Below are positions 34,869-44,596 of a DNA stretch of 64,000 nt, piece by piece. Under the pieces are notes generated by a model that worked only from the letters and a program-made list of their open reading frames with translations, did no database searches and was not told the origin of the DNA. Made by a program: the position numbers and the translations under genes. Source of the DNA: Diogma glabrata. Its lineage: Eukaryota > Arthropoda > Insecta > Diptera > Cylindrotomidae. The stretch covers positions 283,975,792 to 284,039,791 of the forward strand of contig OY856186.1 of assembly GCA_963693315.1 (NCBI GenBank), given 5' to 3'. Numbering within the stretch: the first letter of the stretch is position 1; each line of letters begins with the position of its first letter.

Positions 34869-35400
34869 ATTATAAGTTTGTCAAAAAAATGTTGTCAAGT
34901 GTGTCAAAAGAAATATTTTTATTTATTTTTTACCCAATTTTTTGGAAAAAAATAAAATTAATTACTTGTTTGAAATGAAATTTTATTATTATTATTGAGA
35001 ATTATGGTATTATAAGTTTGTCAAAAAAATGTTGTCAAGTGTATCAAAAGAAAGATTTTTATTTATTTTTTACCCAATTTTTTGGAAAAAAATAAAATTA
35101 ACTATTTGTTTAACATGAAGTTTTATTATTATTATTGAGAATTATGGCATTATAAGTTTGTCAAAAAAATGTTGTCAAGTGTGTCAAAAGAAAGATTTTT
35201 ATTTATTTTTTTATCCAATTGTTTGGAAAAAAATAAAATTAATTATTTGTTTGACATGAAATTTTATTATTATTTTTGAGCATTATGGCATTATAAGTTT
35301 ATGAAAAAAATATTGTCAAGTGTGTCAAAAAAATGATTTCATATATTTTTTTAGATAATTTTTTGGAAAAATAAATTTAGCTGTTTGTTTACGTAAATAT
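34869..35400. repeat. 140-bp tandem repeat, about 3.7 copies
   Basis: The start attataagtttgtcaaaaaa occurs at 34870, 35010 and 35150 and, slightly changed, at 35291, giving a period of 140-141 bp. Each unit contains gtcaagtgtgtcaaaagaaa-type sequence and ttttggaaaaaaataaaatt. It lies in the left half of the centre of element D and has no inverted partner, so it expanded after the palindrome formed. Confidence 0.85.
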
Positions 35401-35849
35401 AATTGAACTTGGAAATTTTTGAATTTGTTATAGTTTTTGAAATATTTTTGGAATTTTGAAAAAAGTTTCAATTTTTGATTTTGTAAGAATTTTTGGAATA
35501 TTTTTAGAATTTTGAAAAAAGTTTCAATTTTTGCAATATTATTTGCAATACTTTTAGAATTGGAAAATTGGAAAAATGTTTTGATTTTGTTAATAATTTT
35601 GTCTTCGTACAACGCTTTTGGTGAAAACTATATAAACAGCCTTAGCACAAAAACAATCCTTACTGTTTTATTATTTAAATTTGTAATATCATAAAAGGAA
35701 AAAAATCAAATTTGCTTAAAAAATTTTTGCAAGAAATGCAAAAAAAAGTGGGGGTAAGAATTTCACTTTTGGCTCATGAATGTAATACTTAGGTCTTTCA
35801 GACCGAAGTAATATAAATACATAGCCGGAAAAAAGACGCCTGATTGAAT

Positions 35850-36480
35850 TGATTAAAAAAAATTCCAAATATTATAATAAAACCAAAAATTCCAACATTC
35901 TTGAAAATCCAAAAATATTCAAGAGAATATTACAAAATAAACGACTCAAACTTTTTTCAAAAATCCTAAATTTTTTAAAAATTATCATAAAATCAAAAAT
36001 AGAAATTTTTTTTCAAAATTTAAAAATATTCCAAAAATTTTAATAAAATCGAAAATTTAAACTTTTTCAAAATTCTAATCAATCCAAAAATTATTACAAA
36101 ATCAAAAATTGAAACTTTTTTCAAAATTCCAAACATATTGCAAAAATTATAAAAATCAAAAATTCAAACTTTTTCTAAGATTCTAAAAATTATAATAAAA
36201 TCATAAATTTCAATTTTCTTCAAAAGTTCAAACATATTCAAGAGAATATTACAAAATCAAAAATTGAAACTATTTTCAAAATTCTAAAGATATTGCAAAA
36301 ATCAAAACAAAATAAAAACTTTTTCAAAATTCTAAAAATATTCCAAAACTTATAAGAAAATCAAAAATTAAACTTTTTTCAAAATTCTAAATATATTAAA
36401 AAAATTAATCAAAAATCAAAGATTGAAATTTCAAAATTCTAAAAATATTGCCAAAATTATAACATAATCAAAAATTCAAA
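35850..36480. repeat. AT satellite in right arm of element D
   Basis: Degenerate units with aaaattctaaaaatattcca and caaaaattgaaacttttttc, matching in reverse complement the arrays at 34330-34740 and 35400-35560 and the satellite of element A. Confidence 0.75.
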
Positions 36481-37499
36481 CTTATTTTCCAACTGTTCCT
36501 GTTATTCAGAAGTCGTGGAATCACACAAAACGATTACAAAAGAAATATCTTTCTCATAATTACATTTTTTTTAAAAACATTTAATCTGCAACAACTTGAT
36601 ATTTCCCAATTGTTCTTATAAGTTGGGAGGAGTTGAAACTGGATAGAAACATGTCCAATTTCATGTTCAAATACATTTCAAGTCATAAAAATAATTACAT
36701 ACTTTATTTTATTTTTTTCCAAAAAATTGGGTTAACAATCATTCTTTTGACACACTTGACAGTATTTTTTGACACACTTATAATACAATAATCGAGATTC
36801 TGGTCACACATACCAATGCCCACCATCAAATTTTCTCCACATTCAATGTTACTACTCGTAATCACTTAGAATGATCGATTTTTTAAGCAAAAAATGCTCA
36901 TTTTCGTGTTTTAACACGGTTCATGATTTTTTGACAAACACTTGACACACACTTTCTTTCACCAATACAAATTTCGTCAATACTATACCAAATACTATAC
37001 TATACCACTTAGATGTTAACGAAATATTCTCTCATCCTATGAATTCACACATCGTAATATCTAGAAATTTAATACAAAAAATACCAAAGAAATACTATAC
37101 CAAATGTTTTAGGCATTTTCAAAAAAAAAACTATAAAACATGCACATTTTCAAAAGAATACAGGGTGAATATAATATAATACTATAGGGCATAGTATCTA
37201 TTATTCAAAAAAACGTAGAAAAATCTGTTTGGACTCCTAAAACTTTATCTTCAAAATATGATAGCACATAGTATATTATCTATGTAAACCAAAAGAAATT
37301 ACTAAAAATGTATACCGGCAAAACTGCATTTCAAAGCAATAAATAAAAAATTCAGAATTTAGATTTTTTCATTCGTTCCACTCATACAAAATTTTGATTT
37401 AAAAAAAAATCCACAAATAAATGTACATTTTCAAACGAATTGCCCAATTAACATATACTGCTGACATTTAACATTTTAATTTACAAAAGTTTTATCTGT

Positions 37500-37855
37500 G
37501 AGGAGAGTACACCCTGTTTTTCGATGGTATGATTTTTCGATGTAATGATTTATTCATTACATCGAATATTTTCGATGTAATGATATTTCGATGATATGAT
37601 TTTTTTTTCGATTTTACGATTTTCGATGGTATGATTTTTCGATTTTGTGAATCAAATTTTCGATGATATGATTTTCGGTGATGTGATTTTTCGATGCTAT
37701 GACTTTTCGACGCAATGAACTTTCGGTGATATGATCTTTCGATGCTATGACTTTTCGATGATATGAACTTTCGATTAATGAAATTCGGTGGTATGAACTT
37801 TCGGTTTCGTGATTTCTGGCGATTCGACGGTATGATTTTTCGATGTTATGATGCG
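37500..37855. repeat. Terminal short-period satellite, right arm
   Basis: Reverse complement of the left satellite, with units of tttttcgatgatatga type. The outermost copies (37700-37850) have diverged most, with cttttcgacg and ctttcggtg variants. Confidence 0.85.
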
Positions 37856-37889
37856 GACTCAAAAAAACTGATAAGGTTTGGGTGGGCTA

Positions 37890-38788
37890 AAAGAACGAGG
37901 CATGGAAAATGTGTGCAATGAATTTAAAGCACAAACCACCACAAAAAGAGAAGCAAAATCCCTGAAAATGGCATATGAAAATATGCGGTAAGATGCCTTG
38001 AAAGAAAATCCTGCTGATAAGGTTTTTTTTAAAAAATGTTTTGATGCTTAATATTTTTATAAATATTGTTAATTTGTAGGCTGATACGTATTTAACGGGT
38101 GGTGGTATAAAAAAAATCCAAATATCACAAATTTTCAGCAAAATACTCCATATGATAAAATAAAAAGCCACACCGCTGGTAATCCTTACGATTCCAGTGC
38201 GGAATATAACAACGAGTCTTTATTATCATCAAACTCACTTACAATTTCGTCAACGCCGACACCAACGTAAACCGTTCTAACTGTTGCTACTGAAACACCA
38301 TTATCGCAATCATTCACGAATAGGTCAACGGCTGGACCGACCTCTCAAAAGTAACCTGTCTTCTGTCATACCATCGTCATCGCAATCATTCACGATTACA
38401 ACCGAGTCCAACACGTCATCGAAACCATTCACTACTGAGTCTTCGGCAAAAGCGACCTCCCAAAGAAACCGGTTCATTACCATACCATCTTCATCGACAA
38501 ACTTATGTACAAACGAAACCAGCCCGGTCCAAACCGGCCCAATCCAAACGAAGCGTTGCAAAAGGTTTGTTCAATAATTTGAGCAACATAATTAAGGAGA
38601 AGGTTGCTAGAAACAGCACTGAAACCAATTATTATCATCGTGTATTAAAGATGAAAGAAGAAAAACATTCCTTGCAGATGCATATTTTGGAGAAACAGCT
38701 TCTCGTTGCTGAACACCAACTAAAAAATGAAATATTGGAAAATGAAGTAAAAAAGAGAAGAAATCGATCTATAAATTATATTTATTAA
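37890..38788 (+). pseudogene. Harbinger Myb/MADF-like partner gene with one intron, 5'-truncated
   Basis: The first part reads AKSLKMAYENM near 37950, like the last helix of a Myb/SANT-type domain, followed after a stop by KENPADK. A probable intron (about 38022-38089) ends in tttgtag, and the next exon opens ADTYLTGGG, the Gly-rich block common after this domain. A Ser/Thr-rich stretch follows (38380-38540). The C-terminal coiled-coil-like region is rich in Glu and Lys (MKEEKHSLQMHILEKQLLVA, then LKNEILENEVKKRRN), ending at 38786-38788. It is convergent with the transposase relic at 38860-39836, the usual Harbinger arrangement. Stops and one frame change make it a pseudogene. Confidence 0.6.
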
Positions 38789-38859
38789 TATAATAAATAA
38801 ATAACTATTTTATTAAAGAAAAAATTAAATAAATTTATTATTGAAAAAAATTTTCCATT

Positions 38860-39836
38860 AACGAGTCTCGAACAAAAACATTCGCATTGATCCTTCTGCC
38901 TGCAGTTTCTCGTATAGCTCGTATTTCTGAAGAATCGTTTAAATCAATTGCGATGTTATGTAACACCGCCACAGCAACAATCGTTGTTTGTGTATTGGAC
39001 AGTGGAGATAGTAAATACTTTTTAACACCATAACCACCATCACCTAATAAAACACGTCGACCAAAACTTCCATCTTCTAATCTAACCTTACGAAACGAGT
39101 TGTCTAAAATGATCTAATCATGAACAGATCCTCCCCATCGAACTTCAACATCCAAAATTTGTAAGTTTGCACTTCCAACACACTGCACATTGGCTGAAAC
39201 TTACCCTTTCCTATTTCGAAAAATTTCACCGGTGTTTTTTGATGGAGATTGAGTTCGGACATGGGTGCAATGCAATCAATTGCTCCAACAACTCCTGGAA
39301 AGCCAGCTATTTTGTAAAAATTAGCCTTTGCATTTTTTATTTCTTCAGCAGTTCCAGGCATTTTAACCATGGCTCTTCCTAAGAATGTGTGGCAGTTTCC
39401 TGCAAATCGTTGACTTGTGACATGAAAACAAATCTTCACATGTTAATTGATAACATCCAGTGACCACAAATCTAATTTCAGAAAAGGAATCATAAAATAT
39501 GTTACTATAAATGAACGGGAATTAATTTTACTATGCACACTTATGAAAAAGTACTATAATAACCTCAATGTGAAAAGTAGTTGATTGATGGTTGAAAATG
39601 GACGACTCCTATTATTTGCCGGCTCTAAATATAGATATAATTTTTCCGAAATCACAATAACTGTTCTTTTATCGAAACGAAATCTTTCTTTCAATTCTCT
39701 TGAATTTAAAGTGTCCATGATGTTTGGTCTTGAGGGATAAAATCTTAGCCAAGGAATTGTTTCCTCAACATTTATCAAAATTAAATCCTGAAGATTATCA
39801 TCTAAACCATTTTCATTGTCGCTAAATATCTTTGAT
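38860..39836 (-). pseudogene. Harbinger transposase relic lacking the catalytic Glu region
   Basis: N-terminal piece: ETIPWLRFYPSRPNIMDTLN and ELKERFRFDKRTV, then INQLLFTLRLL (39554-39830). Middle: FPGVVGAIDC (first Asp, about 39275-39305), where the usual CTHI has become CIAP. The second-Asp block LLGDGGYGVKKYLLSPLSN (about 38992-39050) runs straight into TIVAVAVLHNIAIDLN. About 60-70 residues that should carry the FNxxH and RxxIE blocks with the catalytic Glu are missing. Frame changes also occur between the pieces. Inactive. Confidence 0.85.
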
Positions 39837-39839
39837 AAC

Positions 39840-40091
39840 CTTTTTTATTTTTATCAAATATTAATTGATGTAATAAATAATAATAATTATTTTTTTTACT
39901 ACATAACTGTTAAAATAAGAATTGTAATCAATGCTTTAAGTTTGACAAATTTAGGATGTGTTCGTTGCTTAACTATTTTTAAGAAGAAATGTTAAATTAT
40001 AAAAATGTGTTTTGCCTGTTAAATAAACATGTTTAATAAACATACCACATAGTTTTGTTCTAATTAATAAATTATTAAATCTAATAAAATC
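39840..40091 (+). repeat. Possible Copia 5' LTR remnant
   Basis: AT-rich DNA directly before the primer-binding site, ending ...aaatca. Its position fits an LTR, but no second LTR copy was found downstream of 40880, so this is inferred only from the primer-binding site. Confidence 0.3.
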
Positions 40092-40108
40092 ATAGGTTAT
40101 GGGCCCAG
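40092..40108 (+). promoter_or_regulatory. Copia-type primer-binding site
   Basis: The stretch ataggttatgggcccag matches the kind of site used by insect Copia elements, where an internal fragment of initiator methionine tRNA primes minus-strand synthesis. It sits 46 bp before the gag start, the expected place. Confidence 0.7.
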
Positions 40109-40117
40109 ATAAAGTTT

Positions 40118-40880
40118 TTGTTTTTACATATAAAATACCAGAAAGTGAAACAAATGGCTTCATCAATTCTATCATCAATTGAGAAATTAAGAGGACGTGA
40201 AAACTATGCGTCATGGAAGTTATCAATGGAAAATTACCTAATAATGGAAGAGCATTCCATGTGTATCACCGGCAATGAGATTGATGAAAAAAAGCTAAAG
40301 CCAAAGCAGCAATCATCTTGAGCATAGATAAATCAAACTATGTTCATGTTCAGTAAGCATCAACTGCAAAGGAAGATTGTGATAGTCTAAAAAAGAGGTA
40401 TTCTTTTGAAGATACAGGTGCTGTTCGAAAGGTGAGTTTGATGCGGAAAATCGTAAATACGAAGTTGGATAATTGTGTGTCCATGAATGTATATGTTAGT
40501 GAGATTATCTCAACGGCTCAGAGATTGAATAAAATTGGGTTTAAGGTTCCTGATGAATGGCTTGCGATTTTGTTATTGGCTGGATTGAATGATGACTATA
40601 TGTCTATGATTAACAAATGGATGCAATAATAGCTTTTCTTCAAGGGGAGGTTAAAGAAACGATATATATGAACCAACCAGAATATTTCGATAATAAGTCT
40701 GGAAGAGTTTACAAATTAAGGAAAGCCATTTACGGTTTAATACAAGCAAGTCGACAATGGAATCGTATAGTTAAATGGAGATTTAAGCAAAGTTATCAAA
40801 GATTTAAATGTTCAAGCAACCAGTCATACGTTTTATATCATAATTTTTACCATTTAGTTTTTTATATTAAATGTAAGTAA
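40118..40880 (+). pseudogene. Copia retrotransposon relic: gag joined to RT
   Basis: Gag part: IEKLRGRENYASWKLSMENY (40172-40231), characteristic of Copia gag, then after breaks KIVNTKLDNCVSMNVYV and LNKIGFKVPDEWLAILLLAG (40432-40620). At about 40617 the sequence changes directly to reverse transcriptase: MDAIIAFLQGEVKETIYMNQ, PEYFDNKSGRVYKLRKAIYG and LIQASRQWN, the Copia V/MDxxTAFLxGxL and KAIYGLKQA blocks. The zinc knuckle, protease, integrase and start of RT, several kilobases in a full element, are missing, and the RT itself ends early. The stops and the deletion make it dead. Confidence 0.85.
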
Positions 40881-41449
40881 TGTAATGTTGTATATTAAAT
40901 GTTTTATTACAGCTGCATATCTTTATTTTACATCATTAAAATAATAAGTAATAAAGAAAACAACTATTTGTAATGCTTTAATAACGTTTTTTATACTAAA
41001 AAAAATTTTATATTTAAACGCGGCAATTTGTTTAGTGTTTTTAGCGGCACAATGGCGTTTTTAGCGGCACAAAGCCAGCACTGTCAATAATAGCTTACTT
41101 GTAATAACTTACTTGTTATATATAGTGTACTATTTTTTGGCAAGAATAAATTTTTATGAATAATATTAATAGTTTATATTTTGTTTGCTTTGAATATTTT
41201 TCTAAAACCATTAGCATTCAATCATCTTGAAGCAGTGCCGTTACTACGGTACGGCCCACCCGGCCCTGGGCCGGGGGCCCACCATAAAACACTCATAAAA
41301 ATATGAAAATTAACACTTCAAATAATAGATTTAAAAAACATCAATGCAATTTTTTTTACTGGGCCCATGCCAATTTCAAAAATTCATTTTTTGTAACTAA
41401 GTTGCAAAATCTACGCTTTTTCGTGCGTCATTTTAGTAATTAAATGTGC

Positions 41450-41679
41450 TTTATTTAAGCATTAATCTAGTACATTGGTCAGATTCATTAAAGTACTAAT
41501 TGTAGTTGTTTAATATTTTATTAAAGCAGTAATAATAATGGTTTAATGATTAATTAAAGTGTAAGTACTTTAATGAATCATTAAACCATTATTATTAATG
41601 CTTTAATAAACTATTAAATAACTACAATTAGTACTTTAATTAATCTGACCAAATTTACTAGAGTAATGCTTAAATAAAG
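41450..41679. repeat. 230-bp palindrome, 3' side of recombinase fragment 3
   Basis: Arms such as tttatttaagcattaatcta/agtaatgcttaaataaa and actaattgtagttgtttaat pair around a centre near 41564 (attaaagtgtaagtactttaat). AT-rich throughout, unlike the GC-apex hairpin at the other end. It overlaps the last codons of the recombinase frame, so it is where the gene is cut off. Confidence 0.85.
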
Positions 41680-41938
41680 CTATCAAATTCGTGAATGATT
41701 TCATATCCACGCTGGCGTTCAAATAAACCGTAGTTCTTAGTTTAGAGTACTCGCACCACGATGTTGAAGGTTTCATGGATCCTAGTTTTCTTACAAAATA
41801 GGCCAGCATGACCATGTCATTGATTGTTGTAGTTTTTGATTCTTTGAACCACTCATCAAAATTTTGTACGATTGTAGAAATAGCTTTATTTGCTGCTTTT
41901 TCTATATCTGACGATACAAAATCACTCAACATCATCAC
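41636..41938 (-). pseudogene. Tyrosine recombinase N-terminal fragment
   Basis: About 100 codons match the N-terminal core-binding region of the recombinases at 9438-10601 and 44597-45613: SDIEKAANKAISTIVQN, then MVMLAYFVRKL, SWCEYSKLRT and VDMKSFTNLIALF. The catalytic half is missing. At the point where the other two copies have an intron (after the AYFQE block) this copy reads straight through. The final codons derive from the adjoining palindrome. Confidence 0.7.
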
Positions 41939-42149
41939 TTGAACTCATCTTGATATTTTTCACAATTGGCAGTATGAAAACTAAAAGAAGGCTACTTTCA
42001 CAATTGGCAGTATGAAAACTAAAACTAAGGCTACATACTCCTTATTAGATCAAATTGGTTTGCTCAAAACCTACTAGATACAAATGCAATTTGTTTATAG
42101 TTGTATTTTTTAAAAGTTTAATTTTGCAGCTTCGTTACAAAAAATCTTG

Positions 42150-42271
42150 TATGAAACACGTTGCTAAATTAGTTGTTTTAAGCACTCGATGTATTGTCAA
42201 CCTCGGCTTCGCCTCGGTTGCCAATTTCACATCTCGTGCTTAAAACAACATAATTTAGCAACTTGTTTCAT
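42150..42271. repeat. Upstream hairpin of recombinase fragment 3, CTCGG apex
   Basis: Arms tatgaaacacgttgctaaat and atttagcaacttgtttcata pair along their whole length to an apex at 42201-42217, cctcggcttcgcctcgg. On the gene strand the apex reads GAGGCGAAGCCGAGG, echoing GAGG...CCGAGG of the other two upstream hairpins. It starts 211 bp before the recombinase frame. Confidence 0.85.
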
Positions 42272-42418
42272 AAATAGCTCTTAAATAATCACAAAAAGAC
42301 ATTATAATTTATATCAGAAAATCTTTGAATATTGAATATATTAGAAAATATTTCCCGTTATATCTCTTATTAAGGATAACACTTATTATTCAAAAGAATT
42401 TAATTAATATGTTTCCAA

Positions 42419-42651
42419 ACATAGAAAGAGCAATCAAAATTTTTTTAACCATTAAGGTCACTAATTGTTCAGGAGAACAGTCTTTTTAGGCGATGAAATA
42501 CATAAAAAATGATTTGCGAAACAGCATGCCGCAGGAGCGACTGAATTACCTTGCGTTGATGTGCATAGAAAGTGATTTATTAAAATCTATAGAATTTGAA
42601 GATGTTGTAGATAAATTTGTTGACAAAAAAGTGAGAAGAAAAGATATTTAA
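42419..42651 (+). pseudogene. hAT transposase C-terminal dimerisation domain
   Basis: The translation reads ERAIKIFLTIKVTNCSGEQS, one stop, then MKYIKNDLRNSMPQERLNYL and ALMCIESDLLKSIEFEDVVD through FVDKKVRRKDI to a stop at 42649-42651. This is the hAT C-terminal dimer domain (C-S-x-E-x-S-F-x-x-x-K, LR, QERLxxLALMCIE), normally the end of the transposase. It lies in the correct place inside the hAT element at 41233-43008. The rest of the transposase has been lost. Confidence 0.88.
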
Positions 42652-42715
42652 ATAAAATAAATATTATAATAAACCTCAAAAACTCGTAAGTAATTATGCT
42701 TTTAAATTTAATTTA

Positions 42716-42935
42716 GACTGGGTTCCAATTAGCTGCTAAATTGTACGAAACTGCTAAATCTAAATTTAGTTTTACAAAATTACCGAATTTTAATTCAAAT
42801 TAATATAATCAAGTTGTCAGATATTGTTTAACGTATGAATTTCTTCCAAATTATTTAGAAACAAAATATAATTTAGTCAAATAAAATAGTTGACTAAATT
42901 GATTTAGCACATTAAGCATCAATTGGAACGCAGTC
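42716..42935. mobile_element. 220-bp Harbinger-type MITE
   Basis: Inverted ends gactgggttccaatta and caattggaacgcagtc, flanked by TTA on both sides (42713-42715 and 42936-42938), the target duplication typical of PIF/Harbinger. A solo right end of the same family with the same TTA flank ends at 30941. No coding content. Confidence 0.8.
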
Positions 42936-43016
42936 TTATTGTTAATTTTCGAAAAGGCCACCTAGAAATAGTGGGCCAGGGGCCCCCAAATACATTGGGA
43001 CGGCACTGTCTTGAAG

Positions 43017-44189
43017 TGTTAATTTTATACGAATATGCTTAAAGTTGTAGCTACTAAATTGATCTACATACTTATATCTTACTAATCAACATCAACTTTA
43101 ACCACACCTTGGATCGCTTTTACTAATAAGTAATTATTTAACGCATGAAATAAAATAATAACCGCTTCTTTCCTAACCGATAAGTAGTGGTAAACACGAC
43201 TTACTATGTTAGTTTTCGAATTAGTAACCATCAAAAATACTATGAGATAATTTAAGATTAAATGTTTCTATATGCAACTTTTATAGAATTAAATGACCTT
43301 CGTTCGCTGTGCATGTTTTGCTGTTACTTTAAATTTTGTTTATTTTGCATAAACTTTCTTTTCTTTATTCTAAAAGAGAAAAATATCCTTATCATCAATA
43401 TAAACATACATTCTTGAAAGTTCTTTCACATTCAAGGAGATATACTTCAATTTAAGTATTTACGCTTTTTAGTGTTTAAGATTTATGTAACATTTTTTTC
43501 TATGTTTAATTTAATTAAAGTTGTTATTTTTTGTTCACTTTTAAGGTGGATGAAAAATTGAACAAGGAAAGAACGGATAGAAATTTTAGAATAACATATA
43601 AAAGTGAAGATAATTGTTATTTAGTACTGTGAAATTATTTATCTCATATTGACTGTTTTGAATCAATTATTAATCTTGGATTGAATAGTAACATTTTATC
43701 CTTCAATAAGAGAACGTCTCTTTTCTCTTATAAAACGGTTTCAATTTCAATATTGATTTCTGTTATATGCACTATACAGCGTTTTCATAAGTTAATCAGC
43801 TCCCAAACTCAATTTAAAATTGAAACAAAACTTATATAAAACATAAACTCTAATTTTATTATAATTACATTTGTTTATCCAAATTTAAATTTTCTCTTAA
43901 AATTTTCGAAAAACAAACATTATTTTATTAAATTTCTCATGATGAAAGTTTTTAGTTTTATTTAAAAAAAGTTAAATTCTTTGAAGATTCGCGTTCTTCT
44001 CTTGTTATAAAGGATTATTTGTATGTATCATACCAAAGTGAAAACAAATCATAAACAACCGTTAAATTATATGGTTTGCATTGATAAACTGATTTGAACA
44101 CTATGTCCTCTCTCGCTTGGTGTTTAGAGTTACCGACAAGCCGAATCAAATAAAACCAGACTGATACAAAAGAAATTGCTAGCTAATAG
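43017..44189. other. AT-rich region, no gene seen
   Basis: No domain, tandem array or strong palindrome was recognised between the hAT target duplication and the next hairpin. Confidence 0.45.
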
Positions 44190-44197
44190 TGATTTAC

Positions 44198-44317
44198 GTA
44201 CCAAGGTTGTTATAAGGATTTTAACGGCCCGAAGGCGATATGACCAGTCCGAGGGCCTCTGGACCGAGGGATTCATGTCACCTGAAGGCCATTAAAATCT
44301 GATAACGACAGTGGTGC
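44198..44317. repeat. Upstream hairpin of recombinase 2, GC-rich apex
   Basis: Arms ttgttataaggattttaac/ttaaaatctgataacgac pair to an apex at 44245-44270 that contains GAGGGCCTCTGGACCGAGGG on the gene strand. Recombinase 1 has the same 20-mer with one difference at the same position and orientation. The arms also share TTATAAGGATTTTAA, close to TTATGAGGATGTTAA of hairpin 1. The hairpin ends about 280 bp before the gene. Confidence 0.8.
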
Positions 44318-44391
44318 GTACAACGATTTATTTTTCATTAAATGTATTAATAATAAATTAGAGTAATTATTAATTATTGAAAAAAAGTTTC

Positions 44392-44429
44392 ATTTTGGTT
44401 TCCCTTCAAATAGGTTGCTATTAAAAAAT
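44392..44429 (+). repeat. Direct repeat flanking recombinase 2, left copy
   Basis: It reads attttggtttcccttcaaat then aggttgctat. The partner at 45619-45656 is in the same orientation with a few differences, 1.23 kb downstream, just after the gene. It may be a recombination product, a crossover site or an unrelated duplication. Confidence 0.7.
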
Positions 44430-44596
44430 ATTTTGATTTCTCTCTAAATGTACATATTTATTTATAAGTAGTTGCTAAGTAGTCTTTGAATTTTCGAACA
44501 GCTTTAATCGTTTTAATAAAACAATTTGTTTTAATAAAACTAAAATTGGTTCCTGTCATATAATATTAAAAAAAATATACGAAAACTTAAGAAAAT

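Larger units (their letters stand above)
33130..37855. mobile_element. Giant foldback element D, almost entirely palindromic
   Basis: A 4.7-kb inverted repeat. From outside in, each arm has a 15-bp-type satellite (33130-33480 and 37500-37855), a unique block with tttgccggtatacatttt (33668; antisense at 37300-37320), blocks with agtgtgtcaagtg and ttgaatgtggagaaa, the block tatccagtttcaactcctcc (34245; antisense 36620-36645), then AT satellite. The asymmetrical centre at 34869-35400 holds a 140-bp array. No transposase is present. It belongs with elements A and C by its shared parts. The right tip abuts the truncated start of a Harbinger partner gene at 37890. Confidence 0.85.
41450..42271 (-). 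mobile_element. Tyrosine-recombinase element 3, short derivative
   Basis: An N-terminal recombinase fragment (41636-41938) lies between two palindromes: 41450-41679 on its 3' side and 42150-42271 on its 5' side. This repeats the plan of element 1 (gene between hairpin ends) on a shorter scale, like an internally deleted copy. The borders are set at the outer edges of the palindromes and no target duplication is proven. Confidence 0.55.
41233..43008. mobile_element. hAT element with perfect 8-bp target duplication
   Basis: Ends cagtgccgttactacgg (41233) and gggacggcactg (to 43008) are inverted, and both lie next to GC-rich blocks (ccctgggccgggggccc and gggccaggggccccc). The flanks tcttgaag at 41225-41232 and 43009-43016 are identical, the 8-bp duplication expected of hAT. 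The remaining own sequence includes the C-terminal dimerisation domain (42419-42651). Two later insertions are nested: a tyrosine-recombinase derivative (41450-42271) and a 220-bp MITE (42716-42935). Confidence 0.9.
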
